Assembly (NCBI GenBank): GCA_051655155.1
Contig: JBOFZL010000043.1
Span: forward strand, 1 to 35,450
Direction of reading: 5' to 3'
DNA length: 35,450 bases
From: JBOFZL01 sp051655155
Lineage (GTDB): Bacteria > Bacillota > Clostridia > Peptostreptococcales > Filifactoraceae
Shown: positions 17,348-25,395 of the stretch, in pieces
Numbering within the stretch: the first letter of the stretch is position 1
Layout: each line of letters opens with the position of its first letter
Made by a program: the position numbers and the translations under genes
The notes under the pieces: generated by a model
Databases searched by the model: none
What the model was told of the DNA's origin: nothing
Seen by the model: the letters and a program-made list of their open reading frames with translations, nothing else

Positions 17348-18049
17348 ATGGGAAGCACTAAGAAAGAAATTGGGAAGCATATCCTTAAAGGCAAAAATAG
17401 TAAAGAAGATAGAATTTATCGAGTTAAAGGTCATTATTTAAAGATAGGATATATGATGGAACTTATAATAGGATTTGTAATATTACTTCAAATTTTATTA
17501 GGTTCTATGGATCTTCTTAGAAGTATATTCTATGAGTATATATTAAACTTTTCATCTCCTGTAACATACACTCAATTTGAAGCTTTCTTAAGTCAAGGAT
17601 TACTATTGGTGGTAGGAGTAGAGTTGGTTATTATGCTTACTCTGCATACACCAACAGCTATAATAGATGCCTTGCTGTTTGCTATTTCCAGAAAGTTATT
17701 GGTTGCAGGAAAATCTACAGGTATGCAAGATGTACTTTTAGGAACTATAGCTATAGCCGTATTATTTTTGATTAGAAAATATCTTTTTGTAAAGAAGATG
17801 CAAGTAGAGCCAGGAAAGGTATACACATATCCAGCCAACACATATATTAATGATATAATAGAAAGTACAGACTTGGATATAGAGTCAAGTGTTGGAGTTA
17901 CGCTGGGAGGACTCATTTATAAAAACAGTAAAAAAGTCGACAGTCCAATAACTTTAGGTAATACCTATGAAATTGGAAATGCAATGTTTACCATAAAATC
18001 AATGACTGAAGATGGTATGATTGACATAGTTGAAGTGAGAAAAATTTAA
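17348..18049 (+). CDS. Membrane protein with PsiE-like helices and a C-terminal transporter-associated-like domain
   Basis: A 233-residue protein. After a basic N-terminus there are about four hydrophobic segments (about 38-60, 80-100, 104-118, 126-142). The part ELVIMLTLHTPTAIIDALLF followed by ISRKLLV and IRKYLFV resembles PsiE-type proteins. The last 75 residues are soluble; GVTLGGLIYKNSKKV and the closing MIDIVEVRKI recall the small C-terminal domain of CorC/HlyC transporter-associated proteins. Both likenesses are by eye. Function unknown. It lies between queA and tgt with short gaps and is probably in their operon. Confidence 0.5.
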   Translation: MGSTKKEIGKHILKGKNSKEDRIYRVKGHYLKIGYMMELIIGFVILLQILLGSMDLLRSIFYEYILNFSSPVTYTQFEAFLSQGLLLVVGVELVIMLTLHTPTAIIDALLFAISRKLLVAGKSTGMQDVLLGTIAIAVLFLIRKYLFVKKMQVEPGKVYTYPANTYINDIIESTDLDIESSVGVTLGGLIYKNSKKVDSPITLGNTYEIGNAMFTIKSMTEDGMIDIVEVRKI

Positions 18050-18069
18050 TGGAAAATATGGAGTGAATT

Positions 18070-19188
18070 ATGGCAATTAGATATGAATTAATTAAAACGT
18101 GTAAACAATCAGGAGCGAGGTTAGGCAAAATTCATACACCCCATGGTGTAATCGAAACACCTATATTTATGCCAGTTGGAACTTTAGCAACTGTAAAATC
18201 AATGACACCGGAAGAACTGTATGATATGGAAGCTAGAATAATATTATCTAATACGTACCATCTGTATATGAGGCCTGGTCACAAATTGGTGGAAAAAGCA
18301 GGTGGACTTCATAAGTTTATGAACTGGGACAGGGCGATTTTAACAGATAGTGGAGGATTTCAGGTTTTTAGCCTCGGAGCTTTAAGAAAGATAAGGGAAG
18401 AGGGAGTAGATTTTAGATCTCACTTAGATGGTTCAAAACACTTTATTTCACCAGAGAAATCAATAGAAATTCAAAACTCATTAGGGGCAGATATAATAAT
18501 GTCTTTTGATGAATGTGCACCATATCCAGCTTCTTACGAGTATGTTAAAAAATCTATGGAAAGAACTACACGTTGGGCGAAGAGAGGGCTTGAAGCTCAT
18601 ATGAGGAAACATGATCAAGCGTTATTTGGTATAGTACAAGGTGGAATGTATAATGATTTAAGGTATGAGTCTTGTATGCAATTACAAGAGATAGATTTTC
18701 CGGGGTATTCAATAGGAGGCCTTTCTGTAGGAGAGCCTAAAAATATGATGCATGATGTTTTAGATAATTTAAGAGAGCATATGGATAAGACTAAACCAAG
18801 GTATTTGATGGGAGTAGGTGCTCCTGATGATCTTATAGAAGGAGTTATACGAGGCATAGATATGTTTGATTGTGTGTTGCCTACTCGTATAGCTAGAAAT
18901 GGAACAGCTATGACAAGTCAAGGTAAGGTGGTTATAAGAAATGCTGTATATGCAGAAGACTTTATTCCCTTAGATCCAAACTGTGACTGTTATTGCTGTC
19001 GTAATTACTCAAGAGCATATATAAGACACTTAGTGAAGTGTAATGAAATTCTTGCATCAAGGCTTATTAGCACTCATAATTTGCATTTCTTATTAAATCT
19101 TATGAAGGAAATAAGAAAAGCGATTATGGAAGATAGATTATTGGATTTTAGAAAAGAGTTTTTTGAGAGCTATGGATTTGAGCTTTAA
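18070..19188 (+). CDS. tgt: Queuine/preQ1 tRNA-ribosyltransferase
   Basis: A 372-residue TGT that exchanges guanine 34 of GU(N) anticodon tRNAs for preQ1. Conserved parts: PVGTLATVKSMTPEEL, LTDSGGFQVFSLG with the active-site Asp, MSFDECAPYPA, GIVQGGMY, GGLSVGEP, MGVGAPDDLIEGV and FDCVLPTR with the second Asp. The zinc site is CDCYCC near residue 304-309 plus the His of STHNLHFL. GGAGTGA lies before the ATG. With queA it gives two steps of queuosine synthesis in one transcript. Confidence 0.98.
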   Translation: MAIRYELIKTCKQSGARLGKIHTPHGVIETPIFMPVGTLATVKSMTPEELYDMEARIILSNTYHLYMRPGHKLVEKAGGLHKFMNWDRAILTDSGGFQVFSLGALRKIREEGVDFRSHLDGSKHFISPEKSIEIQNSLGADIIMSFDECAPYPASYEYVKKSMERTTRWAKRGLEAHMRKHDQALFGIVQGGMYNDLRYESCMQLQEIDFPGYSIGGLSVGEPKNMMHDVLDNLREHMDKTKPRYLMGVGAPDDLIEGVIRGIDMFDCVLPTRIARNGTAMTSQGKVVIRNAVYAEDFIPLDPNCDCYCCRNYSRAYIRHLVKCNEILASRLISTHNLHFLLNLMKEIRKAIMEDRLLDFRKEFFESYGFEL

Positions 19189-19217
19189 AAGATTTTGTTG
19201 AAAATTTATGTTAATCA

Positions 19218-19246
19218 TTGATATCTGAGTTAAACTGTTGTATAAT
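19218..19246 (+). promoter_or_regulatory. Promoter of yajC
   Basis: TTGATA (19218-19223) and TATAAT (19241-19246), 17 bases apart, in the 110-base gap between tgt and yajC. Confidence 0.75.
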
Positions 19247-19298
19247 GTTCTCATACTTATTTATATAAGTGAACATGACAGATTGGAGGAATTAGATT

Positions 19299-19688
19299 AT
19301 GGCTACACCACAACTTATGAGTTATGCTATGCCGATTTTACTTTTGGCAGTGTTTTATTTTATGCTAATCAGGCCTCAGAAAAAAAGAGATCAACAGCTT
19401 AAAGAGATGAGATCTTCTTTAAAATCAGGAGATCATGTGACTACAATAGGTGGGATTCATGGACGAATAACTAGAGTAACTGAGAATACAGTAACGATAG
19501 TAACTAGTGAAGAAAAGACTAAATTGGTTTTTGAAAAATGGGCGATAGGCAAGGTTGTATTACCGGAAGATGTGAAGTCAAGACAAGATGAATCAAAGAA
19601 AGGTATTGAACAACAAGATAATGCTGTTGAAGATGTTAAAGAAACAGATGGCGATGTTGAACCAACTTCAGAATCAAATAGTAATTAG
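19299..19688 (+). CDS. yajC: Preprotein translocase subunit YajC
   Basis: A 129-residue protein with one N-terminal membrane helix (about 8-25) followed at once by RPQKKRDQQLKEM and GDHVTTIGGIHGRITRV, the YajC core. It associates with SecDF to aid protein export. The last 35 residues are acidic, low complexity and longer than in the shortest YajC proteins. GGAGGA precedes the ATG. A terminator follows, so it is monocistronic here, without secD/secF beside it. Confidence 0.93.
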   Translation: MATPQLMSYAMPILLLAVFYFMLIRPQKKRDQQLKEMRSSLKSGDHVTTIGGIHGRITRVTENTVTIVTSEEKTKLVFEKWAIGKVVLPEDVKSRQDESKKGIEQQDNAVEDVKETDGDVEPTSESNSN

Positions 19689-19697
19689 AATGAATAG

Positions 19698-19734
19698 GAT
19701 GTTTTTATACAAGAGTATAAAAACATCTTTTTTT
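19698..19734 (+). terminator. Terminator after yajC
   Basis: GATGTTTTTATAC (19698-19710) pairs perfectly with GTATAAAAACATC (19715-19727) around AAGA, followed by seven T. Confidence 0.9.
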
Positions 19735-19773
19735 GGGAAAAGATGTAAGAAATTTAAAAAGAAATTTAACCAC

Positions 19774-19802
19774 TTGACAAGGTTTTCCTTTAAAGATACT
19801 AT
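19774..19802 (+). promoter_or_regulatory. Promoter of the prd operon
   Basis: TTGACA (19774-19779), 17 bases, TACTAT (19797-19802): a sigma-A-type promoter. It implies a leader of about 80 bases with an AT-rich stretch (ATATATAATATATAATAT) before a strong GGAGGTGA. I saw no GG-N10-GC pair of a sigma-54 promoter here. Confidence 0.75.
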
Positions 19803-19888
19803 ATAGATGAATTATATATAATATATAATATTTTTATATCAAAAGTAGATGTTTGTTTACGTTAAAATTGAAAGGAGGTGAATAAGAA

Positions 19889-21163
19889 ATGAAGCTAATA
19901 TTTCCATTAAAACAGCATGTAGGAGTACCTTGCAAGCCTATAGTTAAAGTTGGAGACAAGGTGGTTAGAGGACAATTAATTGCAGAACCACAAGGGTTAG
20001 GAGCAAATATTTTCTCTAGTGCAACAGGAAGTGTGATTTCTGTGGATGAGGTTAATATAAATATTGAGGCAGATGAAAATCAGTCTTTAGAGTATATGAA
20101 ACTTACTGCAACTGATCATTTGGAGTTAATAAAAGAAGCTGGTATTGTAGGCTCAGGGGGAGCAGGATTTCCTGCTCATGTTAAGTTTGCACAAAAAATA
20201 TTAGGTGGATACGTTATTGCCAATGCAGCTGAATGTGAACCTATGCTAGAACATAATATGAAATTGCTTTCTGAAAATCCAGAACTTGTAGTTAGAGGAC
20301 TGAAATATGTTATGGATATTACTGGAGCAACTCATGGATGTATAGCTATAAAACCAAAGCATACAAAAGAAATGATTGCAGTTGCTAAAGCTTGTAAGGA
20401 TGTTAAAGGTATAGAGGTTAAATTCTTGCCAGATATGTATCCTGCTGGAGATGAACGTGTTATAGTTAGAGAAATCCTTGGTATAGAGTTGGAGTTGGGA
20501 GCACTTCCAAGTGTTGCCAATGCAATTATATCCAATGTGGAAACTTTAAAGAATGTAACTCTTGCAATAGAAGATAAAAAACCAGTTATCGATAAGGATA
20601 TAACTGTTACAGGTAGACTGAAAAATAAACAAGTTTTTATGGATACTCCATTAGGAAGACCTTTAAGTTATTATATTGAAAAGTGTGGAGGTATGGTAGA
20701 ACCACACGGAGAGATAGTGATAGGAGGACCTTTTACAGGAAGGACAGGATCTTTGGAAGAACCTGTAACAAAAACTACTGGCGGGGTAATAGTGGCGATG
20801 CCTTTTATACAAGATAGTAGAAAGGTTGGACTGATTGAGTGTGAATGTGGGGCTCAAGCAGAAAGACTAAACGCTATAGTTGCAGGTATGGGTGCTACCG
20901 CAGTGGCAATGGTAAAATGCAAGAGAATGGAAGAAATCAATGGTAGATATCGTTGTACTAAGCCAGGAACTTGTCCAGGACAAGCAGAGAAGGTACTAGA
21001 GCTAAAAAAAGCAGGTGCTGAAATAATACTAACAGGAACTTGTGAGGACTGAACTAATACTGTTATGCAGACGGCTCCTAGGTTAGGAATCCCAGTATAT
21101 CACAGTACAGACCATGCACTTCGTGCAGGTGCTCATAAACTTTATAGAACAATTAAAAAATAA
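19889..21163 (+). CDS. prdC: Proline reductase-associated electron transfer protein PrdC (selenoprotein)
   Basis: A 424-residue RnfC-like protein when the in-frame TGA at 21050-21052 is read as selenocysteine (residue 388). The N-terminal HVGVPCKPIVKVGDKV is the biotinyl-like part; IVGSGGAGFPAHVKF is the flavin/NADH-binding loop of RnfC/NuoF-type proteins. Near the end are cysteine motifs (IECECG, RCTKPGTCPG) and then a TGTCED-Sec site, a C-x2-U redox pair. After the TGA 36 more residues follow with proteins-like composition before TAA, matching the known PrdC tail. It is proposed in the family to pass electrons from NADH to proline reductase. First gene of the operon; GGAGGTGA lies 9 bases before the ATG. 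Confidence 0.92.
21076..21088 (+). promoter_or_regulatory. Candidate SECIS hairpin of prdC
   Basis: TCCTA (21076-21080) pairs with TAGGA (21084-21088) around the loop GGT, 23 bases after the TGA. A short stem with a GGU apical loop just downstream of the UGA is what bacterial SelB recognises in E. coli fdhF. Judged by eye; flanking bases may extend it. Confidence 0.45.
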
Positions 21164-21174
21164 TAACTATGTTT

Positions 21175-21193
21175 AAAGCCTCAAAGAGGTTTT
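21175..21193 (+). terminator. Weak hairpin between prdC and prdA (possible attenuator)
   Basis: AAAGCCTC (21175-21182) pairs with GAGGTTTT (21186-21193), one G-U pair, around AAA. The tail TTTTATAT is only partly T-rich. It may cause partial termination or protect the 3' part of the mRNA, setting different levels of prdC and prdA. Confidence 0.4.
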
Positions 21194-21221
21194 ATATAAA
21201 AAATTTTAAGGAGGAGAATAC

Positions 21222-23078
21222 ATGTCAATAACTTTAGAAACAGCTCAAGCTCATGCTAAAGATCCAGCAGTATCATGTTGTAGATTTGAAGCAGGAACAG
21301 TTATTGGAGTATCAAATTTAGAGGATCCAGCGATATTTCCAGATCTTCAAGATTCAGGACTACTAACTATTGGAGCAGATTGTCTTACAATAGGAGAGGT
21401 ACTAGGTGCAAAACTTACTAAAACAGTAGATGCCCTTACACCACTAACTGCAGATTATTTAGAAGGAATAGCAACACCAGTTGCAGAAGAAGTAGTAGTT
21501 GCTGAGGAAAAACCAGCAGTAGTAGCACCAATTTCACCAGTAGTAGGAAATCCAGGATCAGTTAGGATTCATATTGGAGAAGGAAAAAATATCGATCTTG
21601 AAATTCCCCTTGGGGTAGCAGCACAAATGGGCCTAGTTGCAGCAGCTGCACCAGTACAAGAGGCAGGAGCCGTAATCGCAGCGCCTACAACAGCTGCAAA
21701 AGGCGAAGAAAAATTAGTGAGATCACTTACAAGAAAACACTTTAAGATTGATAATGTAGTTTTTGGTGATGAAACAAAAATTGAAGGAACAACGCTTACA
21801 ATAAGAAAAGGAATCGAGTTGGAAGCAGTAGCTACTGAAAAATTGGTAGTTTCAATGAAGCTTGAAATAATCACACCTGATAAGTATGATACTTATTCAG
21901 AAACAATAATGGACGTTCAGCCAATAGCCACAAAGGAAAGCGGAGAGCTAGGTTCAGGCGTTACAAGAGTATTAGACGGCGTAATTATGATGGTTACAGG
22001 AACTGATGAAGGTGGAGTACAAATCGGAGAATTTGGTTCATCTGAAGGTCCACTAGATAGAAATATTATGTGGGGAAGACCTGGAGCACCTGATAAAGGT
22101 GAAATTTTCATAAAGACAGAGGTTGTAATTGAAGCTCATACTAATATGGAAAGACCAGGACCTTTAGCTGCTCATAAGGCATCTGATTATATTACTTCAG
22201 AAATAAGAGAGGCACTAAAAAAAGCAGATGAGTCTTTATGTGTAAGAGAAGAAGAATTTAAGCAAGTAAGAAGAGCAGGTAAAAAGAAAGTAGTAATAGT
22301 TAAAGAAATAATGGGTCAAGGGGCAATGCACGATAACCTAATCTTACCAGTAGAGCCAGTAGGAACTCTTGGAGCGAAACCAAACGTAGACCTTGGAAAC
22401 CTTCCTGTAGTTTTATCTCCTATTGAAGTAGTTGATGGTGGAATTCATGCACTTACTTGTATAGGACCTGCTTCAAAAGAAAACTCAAGACATTACTTTA
22501 GAGAACCACTAGTATTAGCAGCTATGGCTGATGAGGAAATAGACTTATGTGGAGTAATTTTTGTAGGTTCACCACAAATTAATGCTGAGAAGTTCTATGT
22601 TTCTAAAAGGCTAGGTATGACAGTAGAAGCTATGGATGTAGATGGAGCCATTATAACAACTGAAGGCTTTGGAAATAACCATATAGACTTTGCTGCTCAT
22701 CATGAAGAAATTGGTTCAAGAGGAGTTCCAGTAGTTGGAGTGACATACTCTGCAGTTCAAGGAGCATTGGTTGTTGGTAATGAATATATGAAATATATGA
22801 TTGATAACAACAAATCAAAGCAGGGTATAGAAAATGAGATTCTTTCTAACAATACACTTTCTCCTGAAGATGCAATAAGAGCACTTGCTATGCTTAAAAC
22901 AGTTATGGCGGGAGAAGAAGTAGCAGTAGCTGAGAGAAAGTGGAACGCTAACGTAAAATTAAACAACGTAGAAATGATTGAGAAAGCTTATGGAGTGAAA
23001 GTTGCTCTTGAAGATAATGAGCAAAGTTTACCAAAGAGCAAAAAAAGATCTGAAATCTACGAGAAAGACGCTGAATAA
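21222..23078 (+). CDS. prdA: D-proline reductase proprotein PrdA
   Basis: A 618-residue proprotein. In this family it self-cleaves before a cysteine, which becomes the catalytic pyruvoyl group of the small subunit. Here the site is HALT/CIGPASKEN with Cys413. The upstream part has an N-terminal domain (about 1-90, with the CC pair at 19-20), an Ala/Val/Pro-rich linker (about 90-165), and a core from about 166 to 412; the downstream part runs from 413 to about 565 plus a charged tail. The core and downstream part are paralogous to PrdD and PrdE. Together with PrdB it reduces D-proline to 5-aminovalerate. AAGGAGGAG precedes the ATG. Confidence 0.97.
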   Translation: MSITLETAQAHAKDPAVSCCRFEAGTVIGVSNLEDPAIFPDLQDSGLLTIGADCLTIGEVLGAKLTKTVDALTPLTADYLEGIATPVAEEVVVAEEKPAVVAPISPVVGNPGSVRIHIGEGKNIDLEIPLGVAAQMGLVAAAAPVQEAGAVIAAPTTAAKGEEKLVRSLTRKHFKIDNVVFGDETKIEGTTLTIRKGIELEAVATEKLVVSMKLEIITPDKYDTYSETIMDVQPIATKESGELGSGVTRVLDGVIMMVTGTDEGGVQIGEFGSSEGPLDRNIMWGRPGAPDKGEIFIKTEVVIEAHTNMERPGPLAAHKASDYITSEIREALKKADESLCVREEEFKQVRRAGKKKVVIVKEIMGQGAMHDNLILPVEPVGTLGAKPNVDLGNLPVVLSPIEVVDGGIHALTCIGPASKENSRHYFREPLVLAAMADEEIDLCGVIFVGSPQINAEKFYVSKRLGMTVEAMDVDGAIITTEGFGNNHIDFAAHHEEIGSRGVPVVGVTYSAVQGALVVGNEYMKYMIDNNKSKQGIENEILSNNTLSPEDAIRALAMLKTVMAGEEVAVAERKWNANVKLNNVEMIEKAYGVKVALEDNEQSLPKSKKRSEIYEKDAE

Positions 23079-23095
23079 AACATAGAGGAGCAATA

Positions 23096-23359
23096 ATGGA
23101 AAAACTGAAATATAGTTCTACAGAGAGATATGTTGAAGGCGTTATTGTTGAGGTTAAAAGTGGGGCATATACAATAGATCTTAAAGGCAGACTGGGACAA
23201 TTAAAAATTCCTGCAAGAATGTTGATTACAGATTGGGAAGTAGAAATAGGTCAAGAGGTTGGATTTCTTTTGAGCTACCCAGAGGTATTAGGTCCAGAAA
23301 TTAACCAAAAATACAAAGATAATCTTGAACACAAACCAAGAATAGAAACGGAGGAATAA
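23096..23359 (+). CDS. Conserved small protein between prdA and prdB
   Basis: An 87-residue soluble protein, probably mostly beta-strand: RYVEGVIVEVKSGAYTIDL, GRLGQLKIPARMLIT, VEIGQEVGFLLSYPEV. The repeated short hydrophobic strands recall a small barrel such as an OB- or SH3-like fold, but this is only impression. I recall a small gene of this kind in other prd clusters between prdA and prdB, with no proven role. Its place and tight spacing (17 and 4 bases, with its own GAGGAG) argue for a role in assembly or activity of proline reductase. Confidence 0.75.
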   Translation: MEKLKYSSTERYVEGVIVEVKSGAYTIDLKGRLGQLKIPARMLITDWEVEIGQEVGFLLSYPEVLGPEINQKYKDNLEHKPRIETEE

Positions 23360-23363
23360 AATA

Positions 23364-24089
23364 ATGAGTCTTACATCAGTAAAAGGACTTCAATCTGAGA
23401 TATTTGTTCCAATTACACCTCCACCAGTGTGGACACCGGTAACTAAGGAACTTAAAGATATGACAATAGCTCTTGCCACTGCAGCAGGGGTACACTTAAA
23501 AACAGACGCTAGATTTAATCTTGCAGGAGATTTTACTTTTAGATCTATCCCCGGAACAGCAAAGGGAGAAGAACTAATGGTTTCTCATGGAGGATATGAC
23601 AATGGAGACGTTAACAAAGATATAAACTGTATGTTTCCTATAGAAAGAATACAAGAATTAGCAGCAGAAGGATTTATAAAAGCTGTAGCTCCAGTTCATT
23701 TTGGATTTATGGGCGGTGGTGGAGATCAAGCAAAATTCACTAACGAAACAGGTCCAGAAATAGCTAGACAACTTAAAGAAGAGGGCGTTGACGCTGTACT
23801 TCTAACAGCAGGCTGAGGTACTTGTCATAGATCTGCCGTGATTGTGCAGAGAGCAATAGAAGAAGCTGGTATACCAACTATAATTATAGCAGCTCTTCCA
23901 CCTGTAGTTAGACAAAATGGAACACCAAGAGCCGTAGCTCCACTTGTACCAATGGGAGCAAATGCAGGAGCACCAAATGATAAAGAAATGCAAACAGCTA
24001 TTTGTAAGGCTACACTTGAGCAATTAATTGCTATTCCAAGTGTTGGAAAAATAATTCCACTGCCATTTGAATATGCAGCAAAAGTTTAG
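23364..24089 (+). CDS. prdB: D-proline reductase selenoprotein subunit PrdB
   Basis: A 241-residue protein once the in-frame TGA at 23814-23816 is read as selenocysteine 151. The site is AG-Sec-GTCHRSAV, a U-x2-C redox motif as in PrdB and glycine reductase GrdB. The halves read as one protein: the first starts with MSLTSVKGLQSEIFVPITPP and carries GGYDNGDVNKD; the second has IEEAGIPTIIIAALPPV and ends near FEYAAKV. Sec attacks the alpha C-N bond side of the pyruvoyl-bound proline. GGAGGA precedes ATG 23364. A stem-loop for SelB follows the TGA. Confidence 0.96.
23832..23850 (+). promoter_or_regulatory. Candidate SECIS hairpin of prdB
   Basis: TCTGC (23832-23836) pairs with GCAGA (23846-23850) around a 9-base loop CGTGATTGT, starting 15 bases after the TGA. 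The distance suits a bacterial SECIS and the loop offers G-U residues. Judged by eye. Confidence 0.45.
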
Positions 24090-24103
24090 AAAATAATTTA
24101 TAG

Positions 24104-24126
24104 GAGAAGGGTATATCCCTTCTCCT
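24104..24126 (+). other. GC-rich hairpin between prdB and prdD
   Basis: GGAGAAGGG (24104-24112) pairs perfectly with CCCTTCTCC (24118-24126) around TATAT. The sequence after it is TTAATATGC, not a T run, so it is not a clear terminator. It could stabilise the upstream prdA-prdB mRNA or lower expression of prdD-prdE-prdF. Confidence 0.6.
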
Positions 24127-24161
24127 TAATATGCTTATTTTAGGATATTTAGAGGTGAAAA

Positions 24162-24917
24162 ATGGAAGATAAGACACTTAGACGTCTTGTCATTAGAGCC
24201 TTTCATATGGAAAAGGTAGAATTTGGAGACAAGACAAAACTAAGTCCTAATGTACTTCAAATTGACAAAAATATAACAAAACAAATTGAATGGGACAATA
24301 TCGTCGAAGAAGTAAAAATCGATATAATTCCACCTGGAGAGCATGATAGAAAGATTAATACTATTATGGATATAGTACCAATATCCACAAAGATACTAGG
24401 TGTCTTAGGTGAAGGTATAAGCTATACTCTTACAGGTGCATATATGATGCTTACAGGCTGTGATGCAGATGGACGTCAAATTCATGAATTTGGATCATCA
24501 GATGGAAATCTTAAAGAGAAGATGATTTTTGATAGAGTAGGAACACCGGGAAAAAATGATTATATTATTCATGTGGATGTACTAATAAAAGGTGGGCAAG
24601 TGTTCGACAGAAATCTTGCTAATGCAGCCTTTAAAGTAGGGAACAGTATAGCTCAACTTATCAGAGTAGAGCTTAAAAAATTAGAGGCTCGTGAAGCTAC
24701 AGAATCCCATGAATATTATGACTTAGTAAGACCTGGAAAGAAAAAGGTAGTAATATTAAAGCAAATTGCCGGACAAGGTGCAATGTATGATAACCTATTG
24801 TTTCCTGACGAGCCATCAGGTTTTACAGGCGGAATTTCTATAATTGACATGGCTAATATGCCAATCGTCTTAACTCCTAATGAGTACAGAGATGGCGCTA
24901 TTAGATCATTGACGTAG
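24162..24917 (+). CDS. prdD: PrdD, paralogue of the upstream part of PrdA
   Basis: A 251-residue protein that aligns by eye with PrdA residues about 166-412: RRLVIRAFHMEKVEFGDKTK, IMDIVPISTK, IHEFGSSDGNLKE, RPGKKKVVILKQIAGQGAM, and a closing GAIRSLT that matches the last residues before the PrdA cleavage site. It lacks the PrdA N-terminal domain and linker. The role of PrdD in known clusters is unproven. The stop TAG is followed in the same frame, after three codons, by the ATG of prdE. GAGGTG precedes its own ATG. Confidence 0.93.
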   Translation: MEDKTLRRLVIRAFHMEKVEFGDKTKLSPNVLQIDKNITKQIEWDNIVEEVKIDIIPPGEHDRKINTIMDIVPISTKILGVLGEGISYTLTGAYMMLTGCDADGRQIHEFGSSDGNLKEKMIFDRVGTPGKNDYIIHVDVLIKGGQVFDRNLANAAFKVGNSIAQLIRVELKKLEAREATESHEYYDLVRPGKKKVVILKQIAGQGAMYDNLLFPDEPSGFTGGISIIDMANMPIVLTPNEYRDGAIRSLT

Positions 24918-24926
24918 GAGGGGAAA

Positions 24927-25394
24927 ATGGGTATAGGACCTTCAACAAAAGAAACAAGTCTACACCATTTCAGAGACCCACTATTAGATATTGTTGCAAA
25001 GGATACAGATGTTGATCTTTTGGGGATAATGTTGGTAGGAACGCCACAGGATAACGTGGAAAAAGAGAGAGTAGGCACAAGGGCTGCTTCTTTATTGGAA
25101 TCCATGCGAGCTGATGGAGTTATAGTATCTTGTGATGGATGGGGAAACTCTCATGTAGATTACGCCAATACATTTGAAGAGATTGGTAAAAGAAAAATCC
25201 CAGCTGTGGGAATAACTTTCAATGGAAAAGTAGCAAAGTTTGTTGTAACAAATAAATACATGGATACAATAGTAGATATCAACAAGTCAGAATCAGGAAC
25301 AGAAACAGAAGTTGTAGGTGAAAACACAGCGTCTGAGCTAGATGCAAAAAAAGCTCTAGCCTTATTAAAACTAAAAATGAAAAGGAGTGAATAG
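24927..25394 (+). CDS. prdE: PrdE, paralogue of the pyruvoyl part of PrdA
   Basis: A 155-residue protein matching PrdA from its cleavage site onward: it begins MGIGPSTKETSLHHFRDPL where PrdA has CIGPASKENSRHYFREPL. The cysteine that yields the pyruvoyl group is replaced by the start region, so PrdE cannot form that cofactor in the same way. Conserved parts also include GIMLVGTPQDNVEKE, CDGWGNSHVDYANTFEEIG and KIPAVGITF. GGAGGGG sits 3-9 bases before the ATG, partly inside the prdD stop region. It ends one base before prdF. Confidence 0.93.
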   Translation: MGIGPSTKETSLHHFRDPLLDIVAKDTDVDLLGIMLVGTPQDNVEKERVGTRAASLLESMRADGVIVSCDGWGNSHVDYANTFEEIGKRKIPAVGITFNGKVAKFVVTNKYMDTIVDINKSESGTETEVVGENTASELDAKKALALLKLKMKRSE

Positions 25395-25395
25395 A

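Noticed and set aside
19588..19806. A 72-residue frame overlapping the end of yajC
   Set aside because: It crosses the yajC terminator and part of the prd promoter and looks like a shifted frame of yajC.
19741..19890. Sigma-54 promoter ahead of prdC
   Set aside because: I looked for a TGGCA-N7-TTGC type pair because C. difficile prd genes use PrdR, and found none.
23364..24089. Two separate genes, or a frameshifted pseudogene, at prdB
   Set aside because: The second half continues in the same frame after a single TGA and holds the expected U-x2-C motif, so selenocysteine explains it.
24915..24929. Read-through of TAG (for example as pyrrolysine) to join PrdD and PrdE
   Set aside because: A GGAGGGG and an ATG lie right after the TAG, which is how a separate gene starts; nothing in the window suggests pyrrolysine use.
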